Assembly: GCF_900230225.1 (NCBI RefSeq)
Contig: NZ_OCNH01000010.1
Coordinates: 62,001 to 126,000, forward strand
Origin: Spirosoma fluviale
GTDB lineage: Bacteria; Bacteroidota; Bacteroidia; Cytophagales; Spirosomataceae
Direction of reading: 5' to 3'
Length of the DNA: 64,000 nt
The stretch's first letter is position 1. Every line of letters begins with the position of its first letter. Made by a program: the position numbers and the translations under genes. The notes under the pieces were generated by a model. The model was given only the letters and a program-made list of their open reading frames with translations. It was not told where the DNA came from and did not search any database. Shown here one piece after another: positions 1 through 6,598 of this stretch.

Positions 1-221
1 TCCCGAAAATCGCCGTGCCCACCCTAACCATCGGTGCTCAGTACGACACCATGGACCCGGAGCACATGAAATGGATGGCCACCCAACTGCCCAACGGAAG
101 CTACCTCTATTGCCCCAACGGCAGCCACATGTCCATGTACGACGACCAGAAGACGTATATGAACGGCTTGATCAAATTCATAAAAGGAGTTGATAAAGGG
201 GAGAAGAAGGTGGCGTTGTGA
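1..221 (+). CDS. alpha/beta hydrolase (proline iminopeptidase-like), C-terminal end only
   Basis: The reading frame is open from the window edge (residues [11 protein letters not shown] onward), so only the last 72 or so residues are present. Two landmarks of the alpha/beta hydrolase fold are visible: GAQYDTMDP, which would carry the acidic member of the catalytic triad, and [11 protein letters not shown], which would carry the catalytic histidine. The spacing and wording resemble the C-terminus of proline iminopeptidase-family hydrolases, which remove N-terminal proline from peptides. The nucleophile is outside the window, so the exact family is an inference. The next gene begins 34 bases downstream on the same strand and also encodes an esterase-fold enzyme, which suggests co-transcription. 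Confidence 0.7.
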   Translation, partial: PKIAVPTLTIGAQYDTMDPEHMKWMATQLPNGSYLYCPNGSHMSMYDDQKTYMNGLIKFIKGVDKGEKKVAL

Positions 222-255
222 AAGTAAAAACAGCCTTTCCCGTTCTTCTACCGCC

Positions 256-1365
256 ATGAACGTTAAGTCTATGAATCGCCAATCGACACAGTTAACTCGT
301 GTAATCCTTTCCCTGCTTGTGCTGGGTATCTTTTTCGCCACACCCGGCTATAGCCAGGACAGCCCACTCAAAGCCGGGAAGGTGGAACGCATAAAAGTAC
401 ACGGCAAAGGGCTGGAGGGGAATCTGGCGGGCGATTCACCTGACCGGGATGTGTCGGTGTATTTGCCGCCCAGTTATCAAACGGACAAAAAACGCCGGTA
501 TCCCGTTATCTATTTCCTGCACGGCTTTACCGACAGCGACGATAAATGGTACGGCTTCACAAAACACTGGATCAACCTGCCCGCCGTGGTCGATAAAACG
601 CTGGCCGACGGTAAGTCGGGGGAGTTTATCCTGGTGACACCCAATGCCTACAACCGGTATTTCGGTAGCATGTACTCCAACTCGGTAACGATTGGCAACT
701 GGGAGGATTTTGTGGCCGATGAACTGGTGGCCTACGTTGACAAGCAGTACCGCACCCTTCCGCAAGCGGCCAGTCGTGGTCTGGCGGGCCATTCGATGGG
801 CGGCTACGGCACCATTCGCATTGGGCAGAAGCACCCCGAAATCTTCTCCAGTTTGTACCTGCTGAGTCCCTGCTGCATGGTGCCGAACATGGGTGGCTCG
901 GCTAATCCGCAGATGGCGACTCGCATGGAAAGCGTTAAAACGCAGGCCGACCTGGAAAAAGCTGATTTTGGCACGAAAGCCATGTTTGCGTCGGCGGCTT
1001 CGTGGTCGCCCAACCCCACGAACGCACCTTTCTTCCTTGACTTGCCGGTAAAAGGAGGGGAGCCCCAACCGATGGTCACCGCGAAATGGGCGGCCAACGC
1101 ACCCCTCGCCACCCTCGATCAGTACATCAATAACATCAAACAACTGCACGCGCTGGCTTTCGATGCTGGCTCAAAAGATGCCAGCATAGCCGCCAACAAC
1201 AAGATACTGGACGCCATGCTCACCAATTACAGCATCCCGCACACCTACGAAGAGTACGACGGCGACCACATCAACCGAATCGGTGAGCGCATCGAACAGA
1301 AAATGCTGCCCTTCTTTACCAAGAATTTGTCCACGGAGATGGCAAAAGGGGGGAAGAAGAAATAA
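256..1365 (+). CDS. exported esterase of the putative-esterase (esterase D-like) family
   Basis: A 369-residue protein from the ATG at 256 (271 is an alternative). The frame is open further upstream, but these starts place a typical signal peptide ([22 protein letters not shown]) at the N-terminus, so periplasmic or secreted location is likely. Alpha/beta hydrolase marks are clear: YFLHGF near the oxyanion region, GHSMGGYGT as nucleophile elbow with the catalytic serine, and EYDGDHINR near the C-terminus with the likely catalytic histidine. This matches the PF00756-type esterases, which include acetyl-xylan, feruloyl and S-formylglutathione esterases; the substrate cannot be read from sequence. 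It ends with a lysine-rich GGKKK tail. The gene lies 34 bases after another hydrolase gene and is followed by a hairpin-rich gap. Confidence 0.82.
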   Translation: MNVKSMNRQSTQLTRVILSLLVLGIFFATPGYSQDSPLKAGKVERIKVHGKGLEGNLAGDSPDRDVSVYLPPSYQTDKKRRYPVIYFLHGFTDSDDKWYGFTKHWINLPAVVDKTLADGKSGEFILVTPNAYNRYFGSMYSNSVTIGNWEDFVADELVAYVDKQYRTLPQAASRGLAGHSMGGYGTIRIGQKHPEIFSSLYLLSPCCMVPNMGGSANPQMATRMESVKTQADLEKADFGTKAMFASAASWSPNPTNAPFFLDLPVKGGEPQPMVTAKWAANAPLATLDQYINNIKQLHALAFDAGSKDASIAANNKILDAMLTNYSIPHTYEEYDGDHINRIGERIEQKMLPFFTKNLSTEMAKGGKKK

Positions 1366-1410
1366 GGGAGTACCTTGTCAGGTGTTCGGCATAGTCTGTG
1401 ACTATGTCGT

Positions 1411-1478
1411 GGCGTTATCCGGTCTCTGACCGGTGTAAATGAATTGCTCAGTACACCGGTCAGAGACCGGATAACGCC
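1411..1478. repeat. 27-bp perfect inverted repeat in intergenic gap
   Basis: The arm 1411-1437 is perfectly complementary to 1452-1478 (27 bp, 14-base loop). It stands alone in the gap after the esterase gene and has no T-run immediately after either arm. A further 10-bp stem with a 3-base loop follows at 1480-1502. Function unknown; a transcript-end or RNA-stabilising structure is possible. Confidence 0.75.
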
Positions 1479-1504
1479 CGAGCGTAGTTATAAACTACGC
1501 TCAA

Positions 1505-1619
1505 CGAGTTTGTAGTACCGACCGTCGATGCCTCGAACCGTCCCCGTCGGGTAAGAAGCGATTAGATACACGTCCGACCGGGACGGTTCGACGCATCGAC
1601 GGTCGGTACTACAAACTCG
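1505..1619. repeat. REPIN-like inverted repeat, copy 1 (diverged)
   Basis: Arms 1505-1550 and 1574-1619 pair over 46 positions with two mismatches, around a 23-base loop. The inner part of each arm carries the motif CCGTCCC(G/C)GTCGG and the outer part ends in GTAGTACCGACCGTC. The same core, as an inverted pair, occurs at 16415-16486 and 19627-19703, so this is a dispersed family rather than a gene-specific terminator. This copy is longer and more diverged than the other two. The whole 1366-1790 gap (425 bases) holds this element, the 27-bp and 10-bp hairpins, and otherwise nothing I recognise. Confidence 0.75.
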
Positions 1620-1790
1620 AAGTCACTTTTCATTCAACATATTTTAGGGAAGTTTAAACTGGTCACCAGTACAAATCGCCGGTTTTGCGGTACAATGCGT
1701 GGTTTTTTGCCTGACAGCTACTTGAAAACTTACGGAAAAGCGGAGATTTACCTACCTGTACAGCCAATCGCCGGTTAAAGAACTCACGTT

Positions 1791-2357
1791 ATGTCAGCCA
1801 GTATTCCCATTGAAGTCGAAAGTGCCGTTACGACAATCATTGTGCAGCGGCCGTATAAAAACCAGGTTGAGGCCTATGAGAATTGGTTACGAGAAATGGT
1901 GCCGTTAGCGCAGGGAGCTGCCGGGCATCGGGGCGTAAACGTGATTAAGCCACACGGACAGAACGACGAATACACCATTGTCCTTCATTTTGCGTCGGAA
2001 ACCACATTGCGCCATTGGCTGGAGTCCGATACACGCCGGCAGATGGTTGAGAAGGTGCGTCCGTTTCTGAACACGGACGAAAAGATAGAAATAAAGACCG
2101 GGCTCGAATTTTGGTTTACTCCACCGGAGTCCAGAAAAATGGCACCTCCTTACAAACAGTTTCTGCTAACGTGGTCAGCTATTTTTCCGTTATCCGTGCT
2201 TGTCCCGTTGTTGCTTTCGCCCCTGTTTTCGGCGCTTCCTTTCCTATCTGTTTCACTGGGTAAGCCGTTGCTGATAAGTATGCTCATTGTGGGGCTCATG
2301 ACGTTTGTGGTCATGCCTCGCTATACCCGGCTCGTTGCCAGATGGCTTTATAAGTAA
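1791..2357 (+). CDS. antibiotic biosynthesis monooxygenase (ABM) domain membrane protein
   Basis: A 188-residue protein. Residues 10-105 resemble the dimeric alpha/beta ABM fold (TTIIVQRPYKNQVEAYENW, then HRGVNVIKP and an FASETTLRHWLESD helix). ABM proteins act on small aromatic or quinone substrates or bind haem, but here the domain is tethered: the last 70 residues contain two predicted membrane helices (about 125-147 and 158-175). The architecture matches the Bacteroidota and proteobacterial family annotated as an ABM-domain protein with a C-terminal membrane hairpin, whose reaction is not established. Its stop codon is followed one base later by a 13-bp hairpin shared with the convergent gene. 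Monocistronic by context. Confidence 0.75.
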   Translation: MSASIPIEVESAVTTIIVQRPYKNQVEAYENWLREMVPLAQGAAGHRGVNVIKPHGQNDEYTIVLHFASETTLRHWLESDTRRQMVEKVRPFLNTDEKIEIKTGLEFWFTPPESRKMAPPYKQFLLTWSAIFPLSVLVPLLLSPLFSALPFLSVSLGKPLLISMLIVGLMTFVVMPRYTRLVARWLYK

Positions 2358-2386
2358 GTACCCGACAGCCAGAGGCTGTCGGGTAC
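2358..2386. terminator. bidirectional terminator hairpin
   Basis: The arms GTACCCGACAGCC and GGCTGTCGGGTAC pair perfectly (13 bp) around a 3-base loop, directly between two converging genes ending at 2357 and 2394. AATTTA follows on the + strand. Well placed to end transcription from both sides. Confidence 0.8.
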
Positions 2387-2393
2387 AATTTAG

Positions 2394-2984
2394 TTATCCA
2401 ACACGATGCTCGGGCTCGTTGGCTTTTTGGGCGCGCATTAACTGGATCAGCACAAAAAGAAGGGCACCCAGCCCAATGGTGAACAGGCCTGACAGGTGCA
2501 TGGATTCATTAAAGCCCGTGGCGAAGGTTAACAGTACATACGACATACCGCCCGAAACCAGCACTGTGATGCCGTGCGTTAACATACTCTTGAGCGGTGC
2601 GCTCGTTCCGCCCCGTGCGGCAATAAACGAATACATAGCCTGCACAGATTGTAAAATGGCATACAGCAACGCCCAGAAGGCAAGCGTTTGTACAATGCTG
2701 TCTGAATCGCCCAGCGAATAAATGAGGATGGCGATACCGAAACCGATGTCGCTGAAGCCATACATCAAGCCCCAGATGTTAGAGGTGTCAGTACTCTTGT
2801 TTCGTCTCGAAAACAGGAGCTGAAAAATACCGGCCAGCATAAATAACCCCGCCAGAATACTGCCCGAAACAGCCGTAAATGACCCGGAAAATGCGAAAAT
2901 AAATACCCCAATGGCTACGTATATAATTGCCTTTGCTGATAAAAGTCCCCAGGGGGTTGACTGATTGTGCTCTTGATTTGTCAT
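2394..2984 (-). CDS. HdeD/DUF308-like integral membrane protein
   Basis: A 196-residue protein that is almost entirely hydrophobic, with about six predicted membrane helices, for example AKAIIYVAIGVFIFAFSG, GLFMLAGIFQLLF and the C-terminal FTIGLGALLFVLIQL. Size and helix pattern fit the HdeD family (DUF308), small inner-membrane proteins linked to acid and general stress in enterobacteria; a role here is only inferred. It begins with a short polar N-terminus (MTNQEHNQSTPWG) and has no catalytic motif. It converges on the ABM-domain gene with a shared hairpin between them, and its upstream gap of 158 bases includes a separate hairpin at 3072-3099. Confidence 0.65.
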   Translation of the reverse strand: MTNQEHNQSTPWGLLSAKAIIYVAIGVFIFAFSGSFTAVSGSILAGLFMLAGIFQLLFSRRNKSTDTSNIWGLMYGFSDIGFGIAILIYSLGDSDSIVQTLAFWALLYAILQSVQAMYSFIAARGGTSAPLKSMLTHGITVLVSGGMSYVLLTFATGFNESMHLSGLFTIGLGALLFVLIQLMRAQKANEPEHRVG

Positions 2985-3071
2985 GACGTTGAGTTCAGTT
3001 AGGTTTTGCTGCTATTTTGAGGCTCAACAGACTGATATATTGCTTTGTTTGCGAAAGCATTGAAATAGTAA

Positions 3072-3099
3072 GGGTCTGTCATTCACACATGACAGACCC
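3072..3099. terminator. terminator hairpin after the SDR gene
   Basis: An 11-bp perfect stem (GGGTCTGTCAT / ATGACAGACCC) with a 6-base loop, followed by CTTTT on the + strand. The only gene ending nearby is the minus-strand SDR gene (stop at 3143), for which the downstream side is AT-rich rather than a clean T-run. Confidence 0.6.
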
Positions 3100-3142
3100 C
3101 TTTTACTACTCCTTTTTTTCGTCAGAACGGCTTCTCTCGTCC

Positions 3143-3883
3143 TTAAAACCGGCTGTTCATTTGCTGGAATATTTCGTCGATCTGCTCCCGGGACGCCTTT
3201 CGATTGGTTTCCGATGTGCCGTAGCCAACTTCCAACGCGCCGGCTTCCAGACCCGCCATCATCGCATCGGCAAAGTCGCCCACCGGTACGCCGAAGTTAT
3301 GCAAGCCGGTTCCGCCTAAATCCGTGTTGACGGCCGGGGGCACCAGTTCAATAACCTCAATCGACGTTTTGGAAAGTTGATGGCGCAGCGACATGGTAAA
3401 CGAGTGCAGAGCCGCTTTCGTGGCGCTGTAAACGGGCGCAAACGCACCCGGTACAAAGGCGAGTCCGGAGGTTACGTTGACGATGGCCGCTTTGGGCTGC
3501 TCACGCAAATGCGGAATGAACAGCGTTGATAAATGAATGGGCGCTTCCAGGTTAATGGCTATCTCCGACTGGGTTTCGGTCCAGTCCTCCTGGCTGTTGG
3601 CCAGTTGCATCCGTCGCTGGATGCCCGCGTTGTTGATGAGTACATTGACCTGCGGGAAATCGCTGCGTACCCAGTCGAGCAGGGCAACCCGTTCGGAAGC
3701 CTGTCCCACGTCGCACTGCCGAACATGGAGTTGTGGGTATTTCTGTTGGGCTTCCTGAAGTTTATCGGCTCGTCGCCCGCACACGATCACCTGACTACCT
3801 GCCTGAAGAAAGCGTTCGGCCAGTGCCCAGCCAATGCCGGAGGCCCCGCCCGTAATGAGGACGGTATTTGTGGATATATCCAT
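3143..3883 (-). CDS. short-chain dehydrogenase/reductase (DltE-like)
   Basis: A 246-residue classical SDR. Visible motifs: the nucleotide-binding TGGASGIG (residues 11-18), LINNAGIQ (NNAG at 84-87), the catalytic serine in NVTSG (about 138-139) and YSATK (Tyr152, Lys156). CGRR after the second strand suggests an NADP preference. These enzymes oxidise or reduce alcohol and carbonyl groups; the overall look, including the unusual QRRMQL after NNAG, resembles the DltE-type oxidoreductases, but the substrate is unknown. The same reading suggests a complete single-domain protein in the cytoplasm. It lies between two minus-strand genes with gaps large enough for its own promoter. Confidence 0.85.
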   Translation of the reverse strand: MDISTNTVLITGGASGIGWALAERFLQAGSQVIVCGRRADKLQEAQQKYPQLHVRQCDVGQASERVALLDWVRSDFPQVNVLINNAGIQRRMQLANSQEDWTETQSEIAINLEAPIHLSTLFIPHLREQPKAAIVNVTSGLAFVPGAFAPVYSATKAALHSFTMSLRHQLSKTSIEVIELVPPAVNTDLGGTGLHNFGVPVGDFADAMMAGLEAGALEVGYGTSETNRKASREQIDEIFQQMNSRF

Positions 3884-3943
3884 GGAATAAATTGATGGTC
3901 AATAAAAGATCAATAATTGGTTGTCTTGTTTTTAATGAAACTT

Positions 3944-3969
3944 GTAACGCGGGTTCCCACCCGCGTTAC
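3944..3969. terminator. hairpin overlapping the chitinase stop codon
   Basis: The arms GTAACGCGGGT and ACCCGCGTTAC pair perfectly (11 bp, 4-base loop). The right arm reaches the first base of the chitinase gene's stop codon on the minus strand, and AT-rich sequence with a T-run on the complementary side follows. Probable terminator of that gene. Confidence 0.65.
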
Positions 3970-5087
3970 TATAACTCCCGGTTGATTTCATCCAGCAGAT
4001 ACATCTTTGGGTCGCTGAAGTATTCCCAGAACATCACCCCCGCCAGGCCGTTTTTCTTCACGTAATCACATTTAGCCTTCACCGATTTTTCGTCATCGTA
4101 GGAGACAAACCGTTTCAGGTCGGCATTGTAGAGGTAGGGAGCTTTGGCCCGTCGGTCCCAGTGGCGTTTGTAGGCCGGGTTGGTGAGGAGGCTATCTTTG
4201 ATAAAGGTGTAACCCCCGCCCCGTTCCACTTGGGTGATGGTTCTGGGATGCGCTTTGGGATTGCCATCCTTCAACTGCCACGCCCGACCGTAAAACGCAA
4301 TGCCCAGCAGGAGTTTATTGGCCGGAACACCCGCCTGCTCATACCGCTTCACCGACAGGTCGCCGGAGCTTTCATTGTCGACTTTACCCGATGCATACAG
4401 GTTTGTATGATGCCCGGCCAGCGGCCCGCCCGTAAAGAAATCGTACGACATCACATTGATGTAATCGAGGTATTGGTGCGCCTGGGCCATATCGGTATGC
4501 GTAAAAATGGCCTCAAAGCCGGGCAAAGCGGTCGTAACCAGGTAGTCTTTGCCCGTTTGCTTTTTCAGGCCGTTCAACTGTTCGCGCAGGGATTTGAACA
4601 GCAGGGTGAAGTTCTCTTTGTCTTCCGGCCGAAAAACGTTGTCTTCGCCTTTCATGCCGGGGTATTCCCAGTCGATATCGATACCATCCAGCTGGTATTC
4701 CCGGACAATGTCGACGGCCGAAGCAGCAAACGCCACCCGACCTGTATCGCTCACGACGGCATCGGAGAAGTTCTCACTCCAGGCCCAGCCGCCAATGGAA
4801 ATCAGAATTTTAAGGTCGGGGTTGCGTCGTTTGAGCTGGTTCAGTTTCCTGAAATTGGTGGAGTCGGTAGCGAGATTATGCAGCCACGCCCGGTTCCTGC
4901 GCACATCGACGAAGGCGTAGTTAATGTGCGTGATTTTTTCGGCGGCAATTTTCTCCGCATCGACCAGCCCGCGATAGCCGCCCACGTAAGCCAGTACGAT
5001 GGGTTTGGTAGTTGATTTGGGTTTGAACGCCACCGTTAGCAGTAGGATGAAGGAGAAAAGCAGGCAAGCATATACCGGTCGGATCAT
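3969..5087 (-). CDS. exported family 18 glycoside hydrolase (chitinase-like)
   Basis: From the ATG at 5087 this is a 372-residue protein with an N-terminal hydrophobic signal (MIRPVYACLLFSFILLLTVAF). The frame is open upstream to 5300, but that would overlap the divergent gene and bury the signal peptide; ATG at 5165 is a second alternative. The GH18 signature LDGIDIDWEYPG is intact, giving the DxxDxDxE motif whose last Glu is the acid for substrate-assisted cleavage. Other GH18 landmarks are ILISIGGWAWS, YINVMSYDFFTG and GIAFYGRAW, and the C-terminal GVMFWEYFSDP. Chitin or related beta-1,4-N-acetylglucosamine polymers are the expected substrate. No carbohydrate-binding module is visible. It lies divergently to a VOC-family gene. 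Confidence 0.87.
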   Translation of the reverse strand: MIRPVYACLLFSFILLLTVAFKPKSTTKPIVLAYVGGYRGLVDAEKIAAEKITHINYAFVDVRRNRAWLHNLATDSTNFRKLNQLKRRNPDLKILISIGGWAWSENFSDAVVSDTGRVAFAASAVDIVREYQLDGIDIDWEYPGMKGEDNVFRPEDKENFTLLFKSLREQLNGLKKQTGKDYLVTTALPGFEAIFTHTDMAQAHQYLDYINVMSYDFFTGGPLAGHHTNLYASGKVDNESSGDLSVKRYEQAGVPANKLLLGIAFYGRAWQLKDGNPKAHPRTITQVERGGGYTFIKDSLLTNPAYKRHWDRRAKAPYLYNADLKRFVSYDDEKSVKAKCDYVKKNGLAGVMFWEYFSDPKMYLLDEINREL

Positions 5088-5196
5088 GAGTAAAGCAGGT
5101 TTATGAAGGTAACGAAAGGCCATAGGTTGGCACACGGGAGTTTCTACAGGAAAGTCTGGGTTCATGGTTTTACGGCCCTGTGTAAGAAAGCGGATA

Positions 5197-5231
5197 ATTG
5201 CCGCAATTACCCCTTTTATTGCCGCATTTAC
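5197..5231. promoter_or_regulatory. two 14-base direct repeats spaced 21 bp, likely regulator site
   Basis: ATTGCCGCAATTAC (5197-5210) and ATTGCCGCATTTAC (5218-5231) differ at one base and start exactly 21 bp apart, two helical turns. They lie between the divergent chitinase and VOC genes, ending 26 bases before the VOC gene's -7 box. This spacing is typical of tandem sites for AraC-type or response-regulator dimers. The cognate protein is not identified. Confidence 0.5.
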
Positions 5232-5257
5232 ACACCTTCCATTCGCGCCAGGGCTGG

Positions 5258-5265
5258 TATTTTTG
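5258..5265 (+). promoter_or_regulatory. -7 promoter box of the VOC gene
   Basis: TATTTTTG fits the Bacteroidota sigma-factor -7 consensus TAnnTTTG exactly and lies 28 bases before the start codon at 5294. No clear -33 TTG was found at the expected distance, consistent with an activator-dependent promoter using the direct repeats upstream. Confidence 0.5.
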
Positions 5266-5293
5266 TCTGGTAAACAACTAAACACAACTACGT

Positions 5294-5725
5294 ATGGCAA
5301 CCCAAATCTTTGTAAACCTGCCCGTTAAAGACCTAAACAGATCCATTGAGTTCTTTACCCGCCTGGGGTACAGTTTCAACCCACAGTTTACGGACGAAAA
5401 AGCCACCTGCATGATTATCAGCGAGGATATTTACGTCATGCTGCTGGTCGAGGAGTTTTTTAAAAGCTTCACGAAGAAAGAAATTTCGGATACCACCAAA
5501 AGTGCCGAAGCGATTATCTGTCTTTCATCGGAGAGTCGGGAAGCGGTGGATGAGTGGGTAAGCAAAGCTGTAGCCGCCGGGGCCATCACGCCCAACGAGC
5601 CGCAGGATCACAGCTTCATGTACGGCCACGGCTTTCAGGATCTGGACGGCCACCTCTGGGAAACCATGTACATGGACCCCAGCTACATCCAGCAGGAGCA
5701 ACCCGCTTCGGAAGTTAGTGCGTAG
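5294..5725 (+). CDS. VOC-superfamily (glyoxalase/bleomycin resistance-like) protein
   Basis: A 143-residue single-domain protein beginning QIFVNLPVKDLNRSIEFFTRLGYSF, the standard opening of the first beta-alpha-beta-beta-beta unit of the vicinal oxygen chelate fold, and ending with FQDLDGHLWETMYMD, the standard second unit with the metal-type Glu. Members bind a divalent metal or ligand and range from glyoxalases to antibiotic-binding proteins; in Bacteroidota this subtype is usually annotated simply as a glyoxalase or extradiol dioxygenase and no reaction is proven. The N-terminal HxxD ligand pair is absent (NLPVKD instead), so the first metal site may be incomplete. It has its own promoter region with tandem direct repeats. 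Confidence 0.82.
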   Translation: MATQIFVNLPVKDLNRSIEFFTRLGYSFNPQFTDEKATCMIISEDIYVMLLVEEFFKSFTKKEISDTTKSAEAIICLSSESREAVDEWVSKAVAAGAITPNEPQDHSFMYGHGFQDLDGHLWETMYMDPSYIQQEQPASEVSA

Positions 5726-5737
5726 GGAAGAATGATA

Positions 5738-5788
5738 TAACGAGGAGCCGTAGAAGCAGACATTGCCTGCTTCTACGGCTCCTCGTTA
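5738..5788. terminator. 22-bp bidirectional terminator hairpin
   Basis: The arms 5738-5759 and 5767-5788 pair perfectly over 22 bp with a 7-base loop, midway between the converging VOC gene (stop at 5725) and PIN toxin gene (stop at 5811). Location and AT-rich flanks suggest a terminator serving both strands. Confidence 0.75.
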
Positions 5789-5810
5789 ATTGTTGGGCAA
5801 CGAAAACGAG

Positions 5811-6197
5811 TTACCAAACAACCTGAATCGGGTAGGAACTGAAGTGCCCGTCCCGACTTAAAACAGTCATGTCGTCACTCATTGCCTGAGCAATAATTAT
5901 CCTGTCAAATGGGTCTTTATGATAAAACGGCAGCGAGCGAACTATGACAGTATGTGCAACCAGAACAGGTAAAACGCTGATATTATTTCTGCGAACCAAC
6001 TCATTCAATTGATCCAGTGAAACAGATAGCTCTATTTTCCCGCCAATGCTAAGCTTAATAGCGAGTTCCCAAAAGGAGGCAACGCTAACAAAGATCTTAT
6101 TTGTCGGGTTTTCAATGGCGATTCGACAATTTACGCTCAATTCCTGACTGCCCTCCAGATACCAGATAAGCGTGTGTGTATCTAATAACAGATTCAC
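5811..6197 (-). CDS. PIN-domain toxin (VapC-like ribonuclease)
   Basis: A 128-residue protein with the acidic residues of PIN-domain nucleases: Asp6 in LLLDTHTLIW, Glu44 in SFWELAIK, Asp95/Asp98 in HKDPFDRII, and Asp116 in LSRDGHF. These coordinate Mg2+ for RNA cleavage; VapC relatives cut tRNA or rRNA and are held inactive by a partner antitoxin. The wording SVASFWELAIK and DPFDRIIIAQA matches the common chromosomal type II subgroup. It overlaps the upstream antitoxin gene by four bases, the usual tight coupling of such pairs. The target RNA is not inferable. Confidence 0.88.
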   Translation of the reverse strand: MNLLLDTHTLIWYLEGSQELSVNCRIAIENPTNKIFVSVASFWELAIKLSIGGKIELSVSLDQLNELVRRNNISVLPVLVAHTVIVRSLPFYHKDPFDRIIIAQAMSDDMTVLSRDGHFSSYPIQVVW

Positions 6198-6400
6198 GGC
6201 ATGTAGTCGTTAAAGTCATTCAGTGGCGCGTCGAAATCGTCAGCCATAAATGTGACAAGCCCTTTCGCACTGCCAAAGGATGGTTTATTGTCGGAGGCAT
6301 GCAAAAGACGCATCAGGTCGTCATACACTTGCATAAATTGTTCATCGGATAACTCCGCAATTTCTTTGACGACACTTATTTTAAGTTCGGCTGTCTTCAT
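6194..6400 (-). CDS. antitoxin of the PIN-domain pair (DUF2281-like)
   Basis: A 68-residue acidic protein immediately upstream of, and overlapping by four bases, the PIN toxin gene. The N-terminal part (ELKISVVKEIAELSDEQFMQVYDDLMRLLH) is helical, as in DUF2281-like antitoxins in which a short segment guides dimerisation; the C-terminal part (FMADDFDAPLNDFNDYMP) is acidic and probably disordered until bound to the toxin. There is no clear DNA-binding motif, so whether it autoregulates is open. Role assigned from gene order, size and composition rather than strong sequence signature. An exact -7 box lies 16 bases upstream of the start. Confidence 0.75.
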   Translation of the reverse strand: MKTAELKISVVKEIAELSDEQFMQVYDDLMRLLHASDNKPSFGSAKGLVTFMADDFDAPLNDFNDYMP

Positions 6401-6416
6401 GAAGAAAGGCTTTTGA

Positions 6417-6424
6417 CAAATATA
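6417..6424 (-). promoter_or_regulatory. -7 promoter box of the toxin-antitoxin operon
   Basis: On the minus strand the sequence reads TATATTTG, an exact match to TAnnTTTG, 16 bases before the antitoxin start at 6400. It implies a short leader. The rest of the 6401-6598 gap shows no other clear signal. Confidence 0.5.
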
Positions 6425-6598
6425 CTAATTTTAAAGGCAGGTTAGGAAGATACCGAAAGCCAACCAGACCGACATTTTACGCCTACCTGCCAGACGCACC
6501 AGCGCCATTTATCCCGTAATACTTCCGTAAAAACTATCTGTCTTTAGCCGTTTTGTGGGTTCGGTTAACTTGCCGCTTTACGTTGATACAGACCATTT

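Noticed and set aside
1366-1790. Possible non-coding RNA or riboswitch in the hairpin-rich 425-base gap
   Set aside because: The gap is dominated by simple inverted repeats, with no recognised riboswitch core, and no T-run marks a transcript end. Kept as repeats only.
3969-5300. The longer chitinase start at 5300
   Set aside because: It would overlap the divergent VOC gene start, and the extra 71 residues precede the signal peptide. The ATG at 5087 is preferred.
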